In this document: positions 44,409 through 53,200 of the stretch, in pieces
How positions within the stretch are numbered: the stretch's first letter is position 1
Layout of the letters: every line of letters begins with the position of its first letter
NCBI GenBank assembly: GCA_964388275.1
Contig: CAYLZD010000026.1
Coordinates: 1-57,080 of the forward strand
Direction of reading: 5' to 3'
Length of the DNA stretch: 57,080 bases
From: JARYLZ01 sp964388275
GTDB taxonomy: Bacteria > Bacteroidota > Ignavibacteria > SZUA-365
Notes under the pieces: model-generated
Database searches by the model: none
Seen by the model: only the letters and a program-made list of their open reading frames with translations
Told to the model about the DNA's origin: nothing
Program-made: the position numbers and the translations under genes

Positions 44409-45094
44409 GTCTGCTCGGACTTATGCTTCAGCCACATCCTTTCCTGCCCGCGCACATATTCCAGAATCCCGTCCTTCGGCGCGCGTCCGGACAGCAACCG
44501 GAGGAAGTCATCCTGCCGGCAGAGGTTGGAGATTTTCGAGAGCACGTCCAGATGCATACGCGGGCTTGCGGTGAGTATCAGGAACAAAGTCTCGACAGGT
44601 CTCCCGTCCAGCGCGGAAAAATCTATCGGCGTGCGCAGGTAACAGATGGAGACACTCGCAAGTTTGGCTTCGGTGATGATCGGATTGCGGGGATGCGGAA
44701 TGCCGATGCCCTGACCGATCGCCGTCGGCATCAATTCCTCGCGGCTCAGCAGCGCGGAGAGAATGTCCCGTTTCGGTATATCCGCCGGCGTCGGGATGGC
44801 CTCTACGCAATTGCGAAGCGCGTCCGACACGTCCCGCCCCTCGATATCGGGATGCACCCCGCCCCTTTCGAGAAGATACGAGAAGCTGTCGGGCGCCGCG
44901 GACACGGAAAGATTTATCAGCGACGAATTATGCTCGATCTTGTTGCTCAGTATCCATTCGTTTATCTCGGAGCGGCTGAACCGGTACTGGTGGTTTATCC
45001 GATAACACGGAATTTTCTTTTCCTTTATCCACCGATAGACGGTCTTTTCCGATACCTGCAACAGGTCGATGATATCCTTGATTTTCAGTTCCAC
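44405..45094 (-). CDS. Regulator: excisionase-type HTH fused to PtsN-like EIIA domain
   Basis: A 229-residue protein. Residues 1-50 are a MerR/excisionase-like DNA-binding helix-turn-helix (IIDLLQVSEKTVYRWIKEKKIP, YRFSRSEINEWI). Residues about 80-220 are an EIIA domain of the fructose/PtsN type with the phospho-His in GIGIPHP (His134). It could bind DNA depending on phosphorylation by a PTS-like chain; no EI or HPr gene is in the window. GTG start at 45094, no clear ribosome site. It is the first gene of the hydrogenase-like operon and shares ATGA with the HyfB-like gene, so control of that operon, or of its activity, is likely. Confidence 0.83.
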   Translation of the reverse strand: MELKIKDIIDLLQVSEKTVYRWIKEKKIPCYRINHQYRFSRSEINEWILSNKIEHNSSLINLSVSAAPDSFSYLLERGGVHPDIEGRDVSDALRNCVEAIPTPADIPKRDILSALLSREELMPTAIGQGIGIPHPRNPIITEAKLASVSICYLRTPIDFSALDGRPVETLFLILTASPRMHLDVLSKISNLCRQDDFLRLLSGRAPKDGILEYVRGQERMWLKHKSEQT

Positions 45095-45139
45095 GAGTTA
45101 TGCGGCGTAGTTTAGACGGAAATTCTTGCTTGAGATGCA

Positions 45140-45147
45140 CAAAGATA
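45140..45147 (-). promoter_or_regulatory. Bacteroidota-type -7 box of the hydrogenase-like operon
   Basis: On the minus strand TATCTTTG (45147-45140) matches TAnnTTTG, about 45 bases ahead of the GTG start. A good -33 TTG box at the usual distance is not seen, so the call is moderate. Confidence 0.4.
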
Positions 45148-45182
45148 CAACGAGAAGGGGCTTAAAGTCCAGAGATGTCCGG

Positions 45183-45415
45183 AGAAAGGCGGGGAGTTTC
45201 TTCGTCGATGATACCTGCAATAGTGAATCTGGTGAATGAGGTGAATNNNNNNNNNNNNNNNNNNNNNNNNNNNNNNNNNNNNNNNNNNNNNNNNNNNNNN
45301 NNNNNNNNNNNNNNNNNNNNNNNNNNNNNNNNNNNNNNNNNNNNNNGGGAGTTTCTTCGTCGATGATACCTGCAATAGTGAATCTGGTGAATGAGGTGAA
45401 TGAGGTGAATTCAAC
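45183..45415. repeat. Direct repeat on both sides of an assembly gap
   Basis: About 55 bases beginning GGGAGTTTCTTCGTCGATG and ending in GGTGAATGAGGTGAAT stand directly before (to 45246) and again directly after (from 45347) the 100-N run at 45247-45346. After the gap the 9-base motif GGTGAATGA occurs in tandem. Either the contigs overlap and were not merged, or a tandem repeat broke the assembly. The rest of 45095-45556 is gene-free; 45420-45485 is C-rich low-complexity sequence. Confidence 0.8.
45247..45346. other. Assembly gap of 100 N
   Basis: Placeholder gap flanked by the same sequence on each side; true length unknown and may be zero. Confidence 0.97.
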
Positions 45416-45556
45416 ATACACCCAGTTTCCCAGTACCCTGTTGCACGTTTACCGTTCCACGTTCCCCCCCTCCCTTCCCCCCTAACCACAGGCAAGCGAC
45501 CGTGGCGGTCTCTCCTCGATAGTGCGTGATTTCGGTGTCCTGGGAAATTCCAGGGC

Positions 45557-46789
45557 TCAAACCAGGAAGATCAGCGGAATATGCGCGAGAGCCAGTATGC
45601 CGAAGCGGATCAGTGTGTCCTTTCGCATGGACGGAGCCAGCGAAAGGAAATACCCGCCTTTCATGAGCGTGTTGCTCATCATGGCCAGCAACAAGGCGCG
45701 CTCCACGACGGGAATCTGCGGATAGCCGCCCTGTATCAGCGACAGGATGAACGGATCGATATCGCTGACGCCGACGACGGCCGAGAGGGCCAGCAATCCA
45801 TGATCGCCGAACGCGTTCCTCGCGAGCGTCGTGAGCATGGACAGAACGACGAACACCGCGGCGAAAATCAGGGCGGGACGCACTTCGAACGGATTCGGGA
45901 GGGCTGTCACCGCCTCCTCTTGCTTCGCCTCCGAACGTGTGGTCCGGAACGACAGCACGACGCCGGCCAGCATGAGGACGGCGAGCTTCCACCAGACAGC
46001 GGCGAAAATCGCGGGATTGACGATCCAGACCAGAATGAGAATGCGCGGATACATGACGGACGACGCGAGCAGGGCGGCCTGCATGGCGTTCCCGGCCTGC
46101 GTCTCCGATTTGCGAGCCAGCCGGCCCATCGCGACGCTCACCGCCGTGCTGGAAACGATCCCGCCCAGCAATCCCGACAACCAGAGCCCGCTCCGCGCGC
46201 CGAATTTCTTCGACAGTATATATCCGACGAAGCCGATGGAAGAAACCAGTATCACGATCTGCCAGATCCTCGACGGATTCAAGCGAAACTCGGTGAATTC
46301 CCGGTCCGGAAGCGCCGGGAGTATTATCACTGTGATGAGCAGGAATTTCAGCACCGCGAGGAATTCAGACTTGTCGAGGCGGTCCACGAAGCGCTCCAGC
46401 TCGGCCTTCTCTGACAGCAGCAACGCGTTCACTATTCCCAGCGCCATCGGCACCCATATGTCGGCCAGAAGAGCCAGCGCGCCGACGACGAAGGTCAGGG
46501 CCGCGGAGATTTCGCTGGTCCATCCGACATGTCCTTCCCTGAGCTTCGCCAGGTAAGCGGCCACAGCCAGCGCTGCCACGGTCAGCATCCCCGCCGGAAG
46601 AGCCCACGTCACCCCCGCCTGGAACAGCCAGGCGCAGCCGAATCCGAAAAGACTGATGATGCTGTGGGTCCGCACGCCGGCCAGGACACGCGTCTTTTCC
46701 GCCGCCCGCACGCTTTCTCGTTCGAGACCGACGAGAAATCCGAGAGCGAGAGCCAGGATTATGCGGATTTCAAACGGAGGCGATGTCAT
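45557..46789 (-). CDS. MgtC/SapB family membrane protein with DUF4010
   Basis: A 410-residue protein with about 12 membrane segments. Residues 1-135 are MgtC-like (LGFLVGLERE, GVRTHSIISLFGFG); the rest is DUF4010. The function of this large form is unknown; MgtC is linked to magnesium and ATP homeostasis in enterobacteria, which should not be carried over directly. The start ATG 46789 has GGAG 6-9 bases upstream; an upstream in-frame ATG gives a non-membrane extension without support. Divergent from the next gene. Confidence 0.85.
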   Translation of the reverse strand: MTSPPFEIRIILALALGFLVGLERESVRAAEKTRVLAGVRTHSIISLFGFGCAWLFQAGVTWALPAGMLTVAALAVAAYLAKLREGHVGWTSEISAALTFVVGALALLADIWVPMALGIVNALLLSEKAELERFVDRLDKSEFLAVLKFLLITVIILPALPDREFTEFRLNPSRIWQIVILVSSIGFVGYILSKKFGARSGLWLSGLLGGIVSSTAVSVAMGRLARKSETQAGNAMQAALLASSVMYPRILILVWIVNPAIFAAVWWKLAVLMLAGVVLSFRTTRSEAKQEEAVTALPNPFEVRPALIFAAVFVVLSMLTTLARNAFGDHGLLALSAVVGVSDIDPFILSLIQGGYPQIPVVERALLLAMMSNTLMKGGYFLSLAPSMRKDTLIRFGILALAHIPLIFLV

Positions 46790-46978
46790 GGATATCTCCG
46801 TGCCGTTGTGACGAGCATCCCTGTTCGCGCCTTGTTCCGGGTTTGCGGGCATCGCCCCGGTGGACGCTTTCCGACAGGATGCGGCATCGTTTCGCAACGA
46901 AATTCGTCATTTCATGTCCGAGAGTCAATGCGCGCCGTGCCGGCCGGCGCTCGAAAAAAAATCTCTCTTTTATTCCCC

Positions 46979-46986
46979 TACCTTTG
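46979..46986 (+). promoter_or_regulatory. Bacteroidota-type -7 box before the beta-propeller gene
   Basis: TACCTTTG matches TAnnTTTG, 75 bases ahead of the ATG at 47062. No convincing -33 box is seen. Confidence 0.35.
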
Positions 46987-47061
46987 TCAGGAAATACACT
47001 CGATAATCGTCTATCAGCCGGATTCAATCCCTTTCATGCGGTAAACAGATCCACGAGGAAC

Positions 47062-48264
47062 ATGGAAATGAAACGGCTCTTATTTGCATCACTCGTAGTA
47101 TTTGTCTCCCTGGCCCCGGATGCGTCCGGACAGAGAAACTGGCCCGTCCTTCGGGACAGCACAATGGCCATCTGCATATTGCAGACTTCCACCGGTTCCC
47201 TGCTGGTCGGAACGATGTTCGACGGATTGTTGAGATCGTCGGACGACGGCGCCACCTGGACGACCGCGTTCAGGGGAGGTTGCACGGAGTACGTGCGGAA
47301 TGTGGTGCAACTCGGCAACGGCTCGATCTACCTCGCGACCAGTTGCGACGTGATCGTCTCGGAGGACGACGGCGCAAGCTGGCGGCGCAATCACATCTTC
47401 GGCATGGCGTGCGGTTCCATCGAATGGATGGAAAGAAAGGACGACACCGTGTTCTTTGCCGATCGCAGCGGTTTCTGGCGAGGGGATTACGTGGACGGAT
47501 GGAGAAAAGTCTCCGAAATGGATTTGAGCACCTTTACGATGGGAACGGACGGAGCGGTGGCCGGTCAGAATCGCGATAACAGTCATATCGTCCGCTCCGA
47601 GGACGGGGGAGTGACGTGGGAAGCGGGCTGCCTGATGCCCTATTACTCCGGGAAACTCGTTTCCGCCGGCGACGGGTCTTTTTTCTGGCTATTGGACAAG
47701 ACCTTCCGGATCAGCGCGGACTGCAGATCCAGCGAACAGCTCGTCATCCCCGACCGATCCGGCAATCCGCAGTCGCTCGAATCCTGCTTTTCGCTCGGAT
47801 CATCGATGTATGCAAGCACCATGAGGAGCTTGTACAAATCGACGGATTTCGGATACACGTGGAAAGACCTGTTTCCGCAAGCCGGCAATTCTCTGGGCAA
47901 TCTTTATGTGGACCGGCAGGGACGCGTTTACGGCATACTATATGCCAGCCGTTTGATCAGGTCACCCGGACCTCTTTCAACCTCGGACGAAGAGCCGGCG
48001 CCCGAGACCTTCTCCTGCCGAATATCCCCCAATCCCGTGCGGCGGGATGCGGTGATCTCCATGTCGCTGCGAAGATCCGGCGCGGTGGATGTTGTTCTCT
48101 ACGACTGTCTCGGCAGGTTCGTGAAGAGAATCTCCGAAACCGATCTCCCTCCGGGCGGGCACGAGTTGCGCCTGGGCATCGAAGGCCTGCCGTCCGGCGT
48201 ATATCACTGCGTCGTGAATGCACCGGGGGGAAGCAGGACGCTGAGCTTCGTGCGGAATGAATAG
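47062..48264 (+). CDS. Secreted BNR/sialidase-like beta-propeller with T9SS domain
   Basis: A 400-residue protein: signal peptide (to about residue 24, DASGQ), a beta-propeller with Asp-box-like repeats (SSDDGATWTT, SEDDGASWRR, SEDGGVTWEA, STDFGYTWKD) over about 30-310, and a C-terminal T9SS domain (ISPNPVRRDAVISMSL ... YDCLGRFVKRI ... LPSGVYHCVV). Sialidase catalytic residues are not evident, so it is more likely a binding or structural surface protein. ATG 47062 has GAGGA upstream; ATG 47068 is an alternative. Confidence 0.78.
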   Translation: MEMKRLLFASLVVFVSLAPDASGQRNWPVLRDSTMAICILQTSTGSLLVGTMFDGLLRSSDDGATWTTAFRGGCTEYVRNVVQLGNGSIYLATSCDVIVSEDDGASWRRNHIFGMACGSIEWMERKDDTVFFADRSGFWRGDYVDGWRKVSEMDLSTFTMGTDGAVAGQNRDNSHIVRSEDGGVTWEAGCLMPYYSGKLVSAGDGSFFWLLDKTFRISADCRSSEQLVIPDRSGNPQSLESCFSLGSSMYASTMRSLYKSTDFGYTWKDLFPQAGNSLGNLYVDRQGRVYGILYASRLIRSPGPLSTSDEEPAPETFSCRISPNPVRRDAVISMSLRRSGAVDVVLYDCLGRFVKRISETDLPPGGHELRLGIEGLPSGVYHCVVNAPGGSRTLSFVRNE

Positions 48265-48286
48265 AGGCCTGAGACAATGAGCCCCG

Positions 48287-48318
48287 CCCGGGGTTGACGC
48301 TTCGCGTCAATCCCGGGC
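48287..48318. terminator. 14-bp hairpin with TTCG loop after the beta-propeller gene
   Basis: CCCGGGGTTGACGC (48287-48300), loop TTCG, GCGTCAATCCCGGG (48305-48318): one G-T wobble in 14 pairs. It lies 22 bases after the stop codon and merges into the palindromic repeat unit. There is no T run, so it may be a repeat hairpin rather than an intrinsic terminator. Confidence 0.45.
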
Positions 48319-48622
48319 TCATATGAAATAATCCCTGCGGGATAAATACATACGCCNNNNNNNNNNNNNNNNNNNNNNNNNNNNNNNNNNNNNNNNNNNN
48401 NNNNNNNNNNNNNNNNNNNNNNNNNNNNNNNNNNNNNNNNNNNNNNNNNNNNNNNNGAAGGCGTTTCATCATACGAGCCATGGGTTGCGCCGGAGGCGCT
48501 ACCCGTGGCGGGACGTCAACCCCGGGCTCATATGAAATAATCCCTGCGGGATAAATACATACGCCGAAGGCGTTTCATCATACGAGCCATGGGTTGCGCC
48601 GGAGGCGCTACCCGTGGCGGTA
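48305..48622. repeat. Two copies of a multi-hairpin palindromic repeat unit
   Basis: One unit runs 48513-48620 and a second, interrupted by the N gap, runs 48305-48511. Each has, in order, ATCCC-tgc-GGGAT, ACGCC-gaa-GGCGT and CCATGGGTTGCGCC-gga-GGCGCTACCCGTGG. The bases on the two sides of the gap join to make exactly the second unit. It resembles a REP-type element. No transposase is nearby. Confidence 0.7.
48357..48456. other. Assembly gap of 100 N inside a repeat
   Basis: Placed in the middle of the palindromic unit; the true gap may be zero or a whole number of units. Confidence 0.97.
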
Positions 48623-48708
48623 AGCGAAGGCAGATGTTCGCGTGACCGCCCCACCCGCCGGAGTTGACATTTCACACCACCCGCCCGGGGTAGACAAACG
48701 CCATGACG

Positions 48709-48860
48709 CCATGACGCCAAGGATATTTTTTCGCTGCGCGTTAAACCGGCGCTGTGGGATACCATTACCTTCGAAGAACTTTCCCTTTACCCTTTACCCT
48801 TTACCGTTTTCAAACCGCCACGACGCCAAGGATATTTTTTCGCTGCGCGTTAAGCCGGCG
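48709..48860. repeat. Pair of 43-base direct repeats around a TTTACCC run
   Basis: 48709-48751 and 48818-48860 are near-identical (ACGCCAAGGATATTTTTTCG in both). Between them 48786-48806 is three copies of the heptamer TTTACCC (last base changed). Confidence 0.7.
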
Positions 48861-48948
48861 TTGCCATCATGAGCGCATCAAATCCTTGGTCCCGTAAGCA
48901 CGTTTACACAAAATTTAGGACACCCTCGGCCCTTTCTCCGAATACATC

Positions 48949-49256
48949 TTCCATGATCCCGGAGATCCGGCAACCCTCTCCCCGATTCCATTTTCCATAA
49001 CTCCGTAGATCCGGCAACCCTCTCCCAGATTCCATTTTCCATGACCCCGGAGATCCGGCAGCCCTCTCCCCGATTCCATTTTCCATGATCCCGGAGATCC
49101 GGCGGCACTCTCCCAACTTCCATTTTCCATGACCCCGGAGATCCGGCGGCACTCTCCCAACTTCCATTTTCCATGATCCGGGAGATCCGGCGGCACTCTC
49201 CCAACTTCCATTTTCCATGATCCGGGAGATCCGGCGGCACTCTCCCGGATTGCATT
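48949..49256. repeat. Tandem array of seven 44-bp units
   Basis: Units start at 48949, 48993, 49037, 49081, 49125, 49169 and 49213, each exactly 44 bases and differing at a few positions. Each contains an inverted repeat like CCGGA-ga-TCCGG and CCC at positions 10-12 and again at 32-34, i.e. 22 bases apart. Because 44 is not a multiple of three, each unit shifts the frame; all three minus-strand frames are nevertheless open through the array. There are no spacers, so it is not CRISPR. Confidence 0.9.
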
Positions 49257-49710
49257 TTCTACCTTCCCGGAGATATGGCGGCTCTCTCATTCTTGGCAGT
49301 TTATGCAATCCCGGAGATGAGCTATTGCGGTTCCTGATGCCATGTCGCACAGTCCCGGATGCAATGTTGCAGCTTCGAAATGCGATGTTACAGACCCTTC
49401 CTTGAGACGTGGCCGGCTCCGGGATGGAATGTGGCTCGCTCAGGGATGACATGTCGCCGGATCCTGAATCGATCAGCTCACAGTCAGGGATACAGCGTCA
49501 CGGACCCCGGATCGGAACATCGCACAGTCCGGTGTGAAGCGTCGCAGACTCCTGTGTGAAGCGCCGCGAACACACAGAAGCGGCGTAGTAAAGTACCGGA
49601 GCATGTGTTACGGACTCCTGGATGAGAGCTTCCCTGTCCGGGATAGTGCGTCGCACGCTACCGGATGGAGCATTGCGCGTTCCATCCGATGCGTCTCACG
49701 CCCGGTATCG
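49257..49710. repeat. Degenerate tandem array with 22-bp period
   Basis: Continuing from the 44-bp array, a TCC-GGAT-like core recurs at steps of 22: for example near 49310, 49332, 49354, 49420, 49442, 49464, 49486, 49508, 49530, 49552, 49596 and 49618, with one-base slips after that. About twenty units can be followed; the second half of each tends to GATGNAATGTCGCA. From 49711 to 50087 I see no repeat, gene or RNA. Confidence 0.75.
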
Positions 49711-50087
49711 AAGCATGGCCTTCACCGGTGCGCGGCGTGGTCCGGCAGCGGGTGAACCATGTTCGCGTCCTGGAAACCTCGTCTACCTGTGCTTCGCCAT
49801 CCCTTCAAGCCTGCCGCGAACGGGCTCTTTCGACGGTAATAGCTGTCATTTCAATTACTTATCTCCATTTCAAAGCAGCCGGGATGCCGGAATACCCGTC
49901 CGGGAAGCAGCGGTCCGCCTCCCCGGAACAAGCGTTTCGCAAGCTCGAAAAAAATTCAAAAATCCGGTAACAAAGTGACGGGCTCGCGCGTGAAAGCTGC
50001 GCTCGGTTCGAAAGCGCCTCCCAGGACGCCCCAACATAACTCGCACGGCAAAGGATCAACCAATGCATCCCGCATCCCCCTCCATTC

Positions 50088-50136
50088 TTTACCCTTTACC
50101 CTTCACCCTTCACCCTTCACCCTTCACCCTTTACCC
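50088..50136. repeat. Heptamer microsatellite, TTYACCC x7
   Basis: Seven consecutive heptamers of TTTACCC or TTCACCC. A shorter run of the same heptamer occurs at 48786-48806. Confidence 0.85.
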
Positions 50137-50260
50137 TTCCACCCCTCCCCCGCCACCCACACGAGGCGAATCACATATCCATTCACAATCGACGAAGTCC
50201 CGCATCTCGCGGGACGTAGTCGGAAGGCGGCCGGGGTGGGCGAAGAGGCCGGGCAATCCC

Positions 50261-53200
50261 TTACTTGATTACAACCATGTTCCGCGTCTGCCGTTCCGCG
50301 CCGCTGCGGTATTCAATCATGTACAGCCCCGCGGCGAGCGTGGGATCGGACACATTGACCGAAAGAGTTCCCGCGGAAACGGCTTTCCCGAGTACGCGGC
50401 GGCCGAGCCGGTCATGAATCGTCAGATATCCGTATGCCGCCGGCGCCGACGGCAGATACACCGTGAAGCGGCCGGAGTTGGGATTCGGCGACACGGCCAG
50501 GGACAAGGCGTACGCCGTTTCGCCGCCCGCTCCGGAAAGGTCGTCCACCGTCACCCGCTGCGACATCTCCCAGCAGCCGCGCTCATCATGGATGATCACA
50601 TAATAGACACCCGGTCCGGACAGCTCCAGCGAACGCGCCCGGCCTTGCGGCGCCGGGACGGGCGCATCGTCGCGGTACCACTGATAGGTAGACGCGGAAT
50701 CGCAGTAAAGCACGTTGCCGATGCGCGTGATTGACGGCACGGGCGGCGCGGGCAGCACCGTGACGAACACCGAGTCGGTGCTCGTCGAACAGCCGAACTG
50801 GTCCGTCGCGGTGACGGCATACCAGCGCTGTACGCGCGCCAGGCGGTACCGCCCCGTCACACCGTCCGACCAACGGTACTCCTTGAATCCTTCCCCCGCA
50901 TCGAGGGACGTGAATCCATGCTCGCAGATGACGGAGTCCGGATTATACCGGATCCGCACCTGCACGGGATGGCGTATCGTGACGACGTCGCGGAACGACG
51001 ACGCGCAAATGGACTTCCACGCGCGCGCGGTGAGCGCGCCGCTGTCGCCCTCGCCCCAGCGGACGCGCACCTCGATCGAATCCTCTCCCGCGACTATGCT
51101 TCCCCCTTCCACCTCCCAGCTGCAACGATCGACGGGATCGTAGATACGGTACGACTGCTCGCTTCCGGCGCACACGTTCCCGTTCATTACGAAATACGCG
51201 CTCGGCGTCGGCAGAAGGACGACGCGTACGGTATCGGACACCGCCACGCACCCGTCCCGCGTCGTCGCCCGCACATGGAACCGGCCGCCCGGATACGGCA
51301 CGAGGCATCGGCGCGTGACCGCGCCCGTGGACCACAGGTACGACTCGTATCCGTCCGACGCTTCAAGCCATATGCTGTCGGAACGGCAGGCCACCGAATC
51401 CCCGAGGATGGCGATACGCGGCCGTATCACGGGGCGGGCGTGAATCCCGATGAGCGCGCTCCCCGAGCAACCCGAATGAACCGTGGCGATAAAAAGCCGG
51501 AGCGAGTCGTCGCCTGCCGTCCACCGGACCGTGACGGATCTGCTGAACGGATCCGTGAGAATTTCCCCTCCCGTAGTTTCCCAGCGGTAGGTCACACCCT
51601 CGTAAGCGGGCGCGTAGTATCGTGACGGGATCCCGGCGCAGACCACTCGCGGTCCGTCGACGAGCGAGGATAGGAACGGACCGCTCTGTATCGCGATCGT
51701 ATCTGACAGCGCCGTACACCCGAGCGAATCGGCGACCTCGACCGCGTAGGCGCCCGGCGCGACTACACGCAACGCCGCGGTGGTGTCGCCGGTCGACCAT
51801 CGGTACGCTGCGTAACCGCCGGAAACGGAAAGCGTCACCGTTCCGGAGTCGCATAGAAACGGAATTCCCTCGCAAAGGATGCGCGGAGTTTCCACAAGCG
51901 TGTACGGCACTGTGAATATCGGCGAAGCGACGGCGGCTCCGGAACCTGTCGTCGCCGTGTAGCGCCAGGGTCCGGGTGACGCGACTTCGATAGTCCTCGA
52001 GGTGTCGCCTGAATTCCATCTATAGGCCGAGAGACCGGGCGAGGCGGCAAGCCGGATCGTGTCGCCGGGACAGGGATGAGGAGGTCCTTCACACACGATA
52101 GAGGCCGCGACATTCTCCTCCACGATCATCCCGTCCTGCAACACGGGGCTATGGCATCCATGCGCGAAGCGCCAGTAGGCCCAACGCAGAGGCGAGCGCG
52201 TGCCGTCCGGCGGATTCCGGAGCGAGAACCGGAGCGTAAGGAGAAGAGGCCGGGGATGGCCGCTTCCTTTATCGCTCCGCAGTATCACGGAATCGCCATG
52301 AGCCGTTACCGTCGTGCCGGCGGGATCCAGCGCGGCCTCATGAAAATCGGCGTCGATGAACGCGCAACGGGCGGTATCGAAAGTGAACGCGGCCTGGAAA
52401 GGGGCAAGCGGACCGGCGACCGATGGCTCCTCAAGCGCCAACGGCACGGAGCAGCTCTGTCCCGGCGCGGGAACGGAAAGAAGCGCGATGGCCATCGGAG
52501 TAAAACCGGCGGTATCCAGAGGCGCCCGGTACGAGGTCCTTGCGCTCAGGGTGGCGTCCGCGACCCGCGCTCGCAATTCCACATCATGCGCGGCGCCGTC
52601 GGCGCATGGCAGTATCCAGGTCGCCCGGCATTCCTCGAATCCCGTGCGCATCCGCTGAAGAATTTCCAGCAGGGCGGACGTGGCGGCATCGAAACTCTGC
52701 AGGGCGTGGAACACGCCGCCGGTGGCGGCGGCAACCCAATTGTGCAGGTCGGATTGAATCGGACCGGCGCCAATCGCGCATACCCGTATGCGATGCCGCC
52801 GGCCCAGCGTTATGACGTCACCCGGCGTGTAGGTATCGCTGGAACTGACCCCGTCGGTCAGAACGACAACCGCCTGGTTCGGATTGGAAGCGTGCGCCTG
52901 CAGCATTCCGATGGCTGACACCGACGCATCCCAGAGCGCCGTCGATCCACCGTAACTGATAGTCTCGAGCGCGCCGAGCAGCGAGTCCCGGTCCTTCGAC
53001 AGATGGTGCAGCGTGGTGACCGTGGAACTGAAGACGATCAAACCGGTCTCGTCCGCGAGGCCGTCCATCTCCCTGATGAAGGCGCTCGCCGCGGCCTTGA
53101 CGCCTTCCCATCCGCGGCCCTCCATGCTCCCGCTGACATCGAGCGCGAGGACTACGGAGAAAGGTTGTATCGCGTCCGCAGGCGGACAATCGCAATCGGC

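Noticed and set aside
48949..49256. CRISPR array
   Set aside because: The units are contiguous with no variable spacers between repeats, and no cas gene is in the window.
48878..49978. Several overlapping open frames across the 44/22-bp arrays, up to 182 codons
   Set aside because: They are open because the repeat unit lacks stop codons in several frames; 44 and 22 are not multiples of three, frames interchange at each unit, and there is no ribosome site or known domain.
50088..50136. Telomere-like repeat
   Set aside because: It is internal in a bacterial scaffold, only seven units long and mixed between TTTACCC and TTCACCC.
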